Positions 63,334 through 64,000 of a stretch of DNA of 64,000 bases are shown piece after piece; position 1 is the first letter of the stretch; each line of letters opens with the position of its first letter. Both the position numbers and the translations under genes were made by a program. The stretch is from Paenibacillus sp. HW567 (lineage in GTDB: Bacteria > Bacillota > Bacilli > Paenibacillales > Paenibacillaceae). Under the pieces are notes generated by a model. That model had not been told where the DNA came from, searched no databases, and saw only the letters and a program-made list of their open reading frames with translations. The stretch spans positions 3,419,687 to 3,483,686 of the forward strand of contig NZ_KB910518.1 of assembly GCF_000374185.1 (NCBI RefSeq). Reading direction: 5' to 3'.

Positions 63334-64000
63334 ATGTCGATCCTTGAACCATACAGCACCGTGAGCCTGACAGACGAGCGCAGCCTAGCACCGCTTCGTG
63401 AAGCCTTGCAGCGGTATTGCCTGTCGCTGACCCGCTCCCGGGCGGACGCAGAGGATTTGGCCCAGGACACCTGGACCAAAGCGCTTGCTTACGGGAAATT
63501 TGCGGATAGCCCGAATCCTGAAGCGCTGCTGCTGCGGATTGCCAAGAACACCTGGATTGACGATGTGCGGCGCAAAGCGTCCCTGACGCGCTTACTGGAG
63601 CGCACGTTAGCTTCCTCCGGTCCCGATTCCGGGCACATGCCGGAGAACAGCCTGACCGAAATCGAGCTGGCGTTCCAGGCTCTAATCCGGCATCTGTCGC
63701 CGCTGCAAAGAACAGTGTTCGTGCTGCGCGACGTGCTTGGTTATCCGGCAAGCGAAGCGGCAGAGCTGCTCGGTACCACTGAAGGAGCGGTCAAAGCTGC
63801 GCTGCACCGGGCGCGGCAGGCTCTGAACGCGGTCCGCCGCGAGCTGACGGAGCATGAGGGCCCCGGACTGCCGCAGGACATGGATTTCAGAATTCTGCTG
63901 CGCGCGCTTGCCGCTTCCTATGAGAAAGGCCAGCTTCCCGTCATGCTGGAGCTGCTCCGTCAGGAGACAGCGGCGGAAATGACGATGGCGGTAAGCAGCA
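63334..64000 (+). CDS. ECF-type RNA polymerase sigma factor, 3' end outside window
   Basis: 222 codons are visible, open to the window edge. Region 2 contains [17 protein letters not shown] and [17 protein letters not shown]. Region 4 contains [20 protein letters not shown] and [15 protein letters not shown], which bind promoter -10 and -35. The protein continues past region 4 ([17 protein letters not shown]), as in ECF factors with a C-terminal SnoaL-like domain. AAGGAG lies ten bases before the ATG. No anti-sigma gene is visible yet. Confidence 0.88.
   Translation, partial: MSILEPYSTVSLTDERSLAPLREALQRYCLSLTRSRADAEDLAQDTWTKALAYGKFADSPNPEALLLRIAKNTWIDDVRRKASLTRLLERTLASSGPDSGHMPENSLTEIELAFQALIRHLSPLQRTVFVLRDVLGYPASEAAELLGTTEGAVKAALHRARQALNAVRRELTEHEGPGLPQDMDFRILLRALAASYEKGQLPVMLELLRQETAAEMTMAVSS

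Overview
The window reads as a chromosomal segment of a Paenibacillus-like, endospore-forming Firmicute. The evidence is the roughly 50 percent GC content, strong AGGAGG-type ribosome binding sites with frequent TTG and GTG starts, a YjcZ-type sporulation peptide, a dgk-dck pair, a YxiN-type DbpA, a LicT-controlled beta-glucoside operon and stalk-domain secreted proteins. I see no prophage, insertion sequence or CRISPR array.

Layout. 1-11.2 kb: mixed housekeeping genes (MFS transporter, O-methyltransferase, THUMP rRNA methyltransferase, aldo/keto reductase, small metal or Fe-S related proteins, a LysM-M14 peptidase, glutamate racemase, a SufR-like regulator). 11.5-20.2 kb: after a GNAT gene comes a zinc-starvation island. 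A divergent Zur-box promoter lies between rpmG-zagA-znuC-znuB-znuA-rpsN on the minus strand and a CobW GTPase-permease-TIGR03943 set on the plus strand. A second Zur-box promoter drives a NusG-domain-II protein. The S14 and L33 copies here lack zinc ligands, so the island combines zinc uptake, metal handling and zinc-sparing ribosomal proteins. 20.6-32.6 kb: hybrid kinase, decayed hydrolase, tRNA-Leu, Lrp-LysE pair, two transporters, M20 peptidase, DbpA helicase and an HD protein.

32.6-34.9 kb: a sigma-A promoter, a 17-codon leader peptide with three consecutive His codons, mutually exclusive hairpins and a terminator lie upstream of a second-type histidyl-tRNA synthetase. The geometry fits ribosome-mediated His attenuation, although 755 bases separate the terminator from the gene. 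34.9-37.2 kb: a compact operon of unknown genes, with an internally duplicated protein, an ankyrin protein and a frameshifted mini-gene. 37.3-42.0 kb: licT-bglP-bglH with two RAT/terminator switches and a cre-like site. 42-53.4 kb: AraC regulator, two convergent secreted proteins that share a C-terminal domain, a chemoreceptor, RhaT-type transporter, orphan radical SAM enzyme, polysaccharide deacetylase and stalk-GH18 protein. 53.5-64 kb: nucleoside hydrolase, C-S lyase, dck-dgk, decayed stalk protein, phosphotransferase, the carboxynorspermidine polyamine pair, a ClpP paralogue and the start of a sigma factor gene.

The two most unusual items are the His attenuator and a three-copy structured repeat (11.3, 20.3 and 59.3 kb). 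In the repeat, the arms of one hairpin differ between copies but remain complementary, so the structure appears to be maintained.
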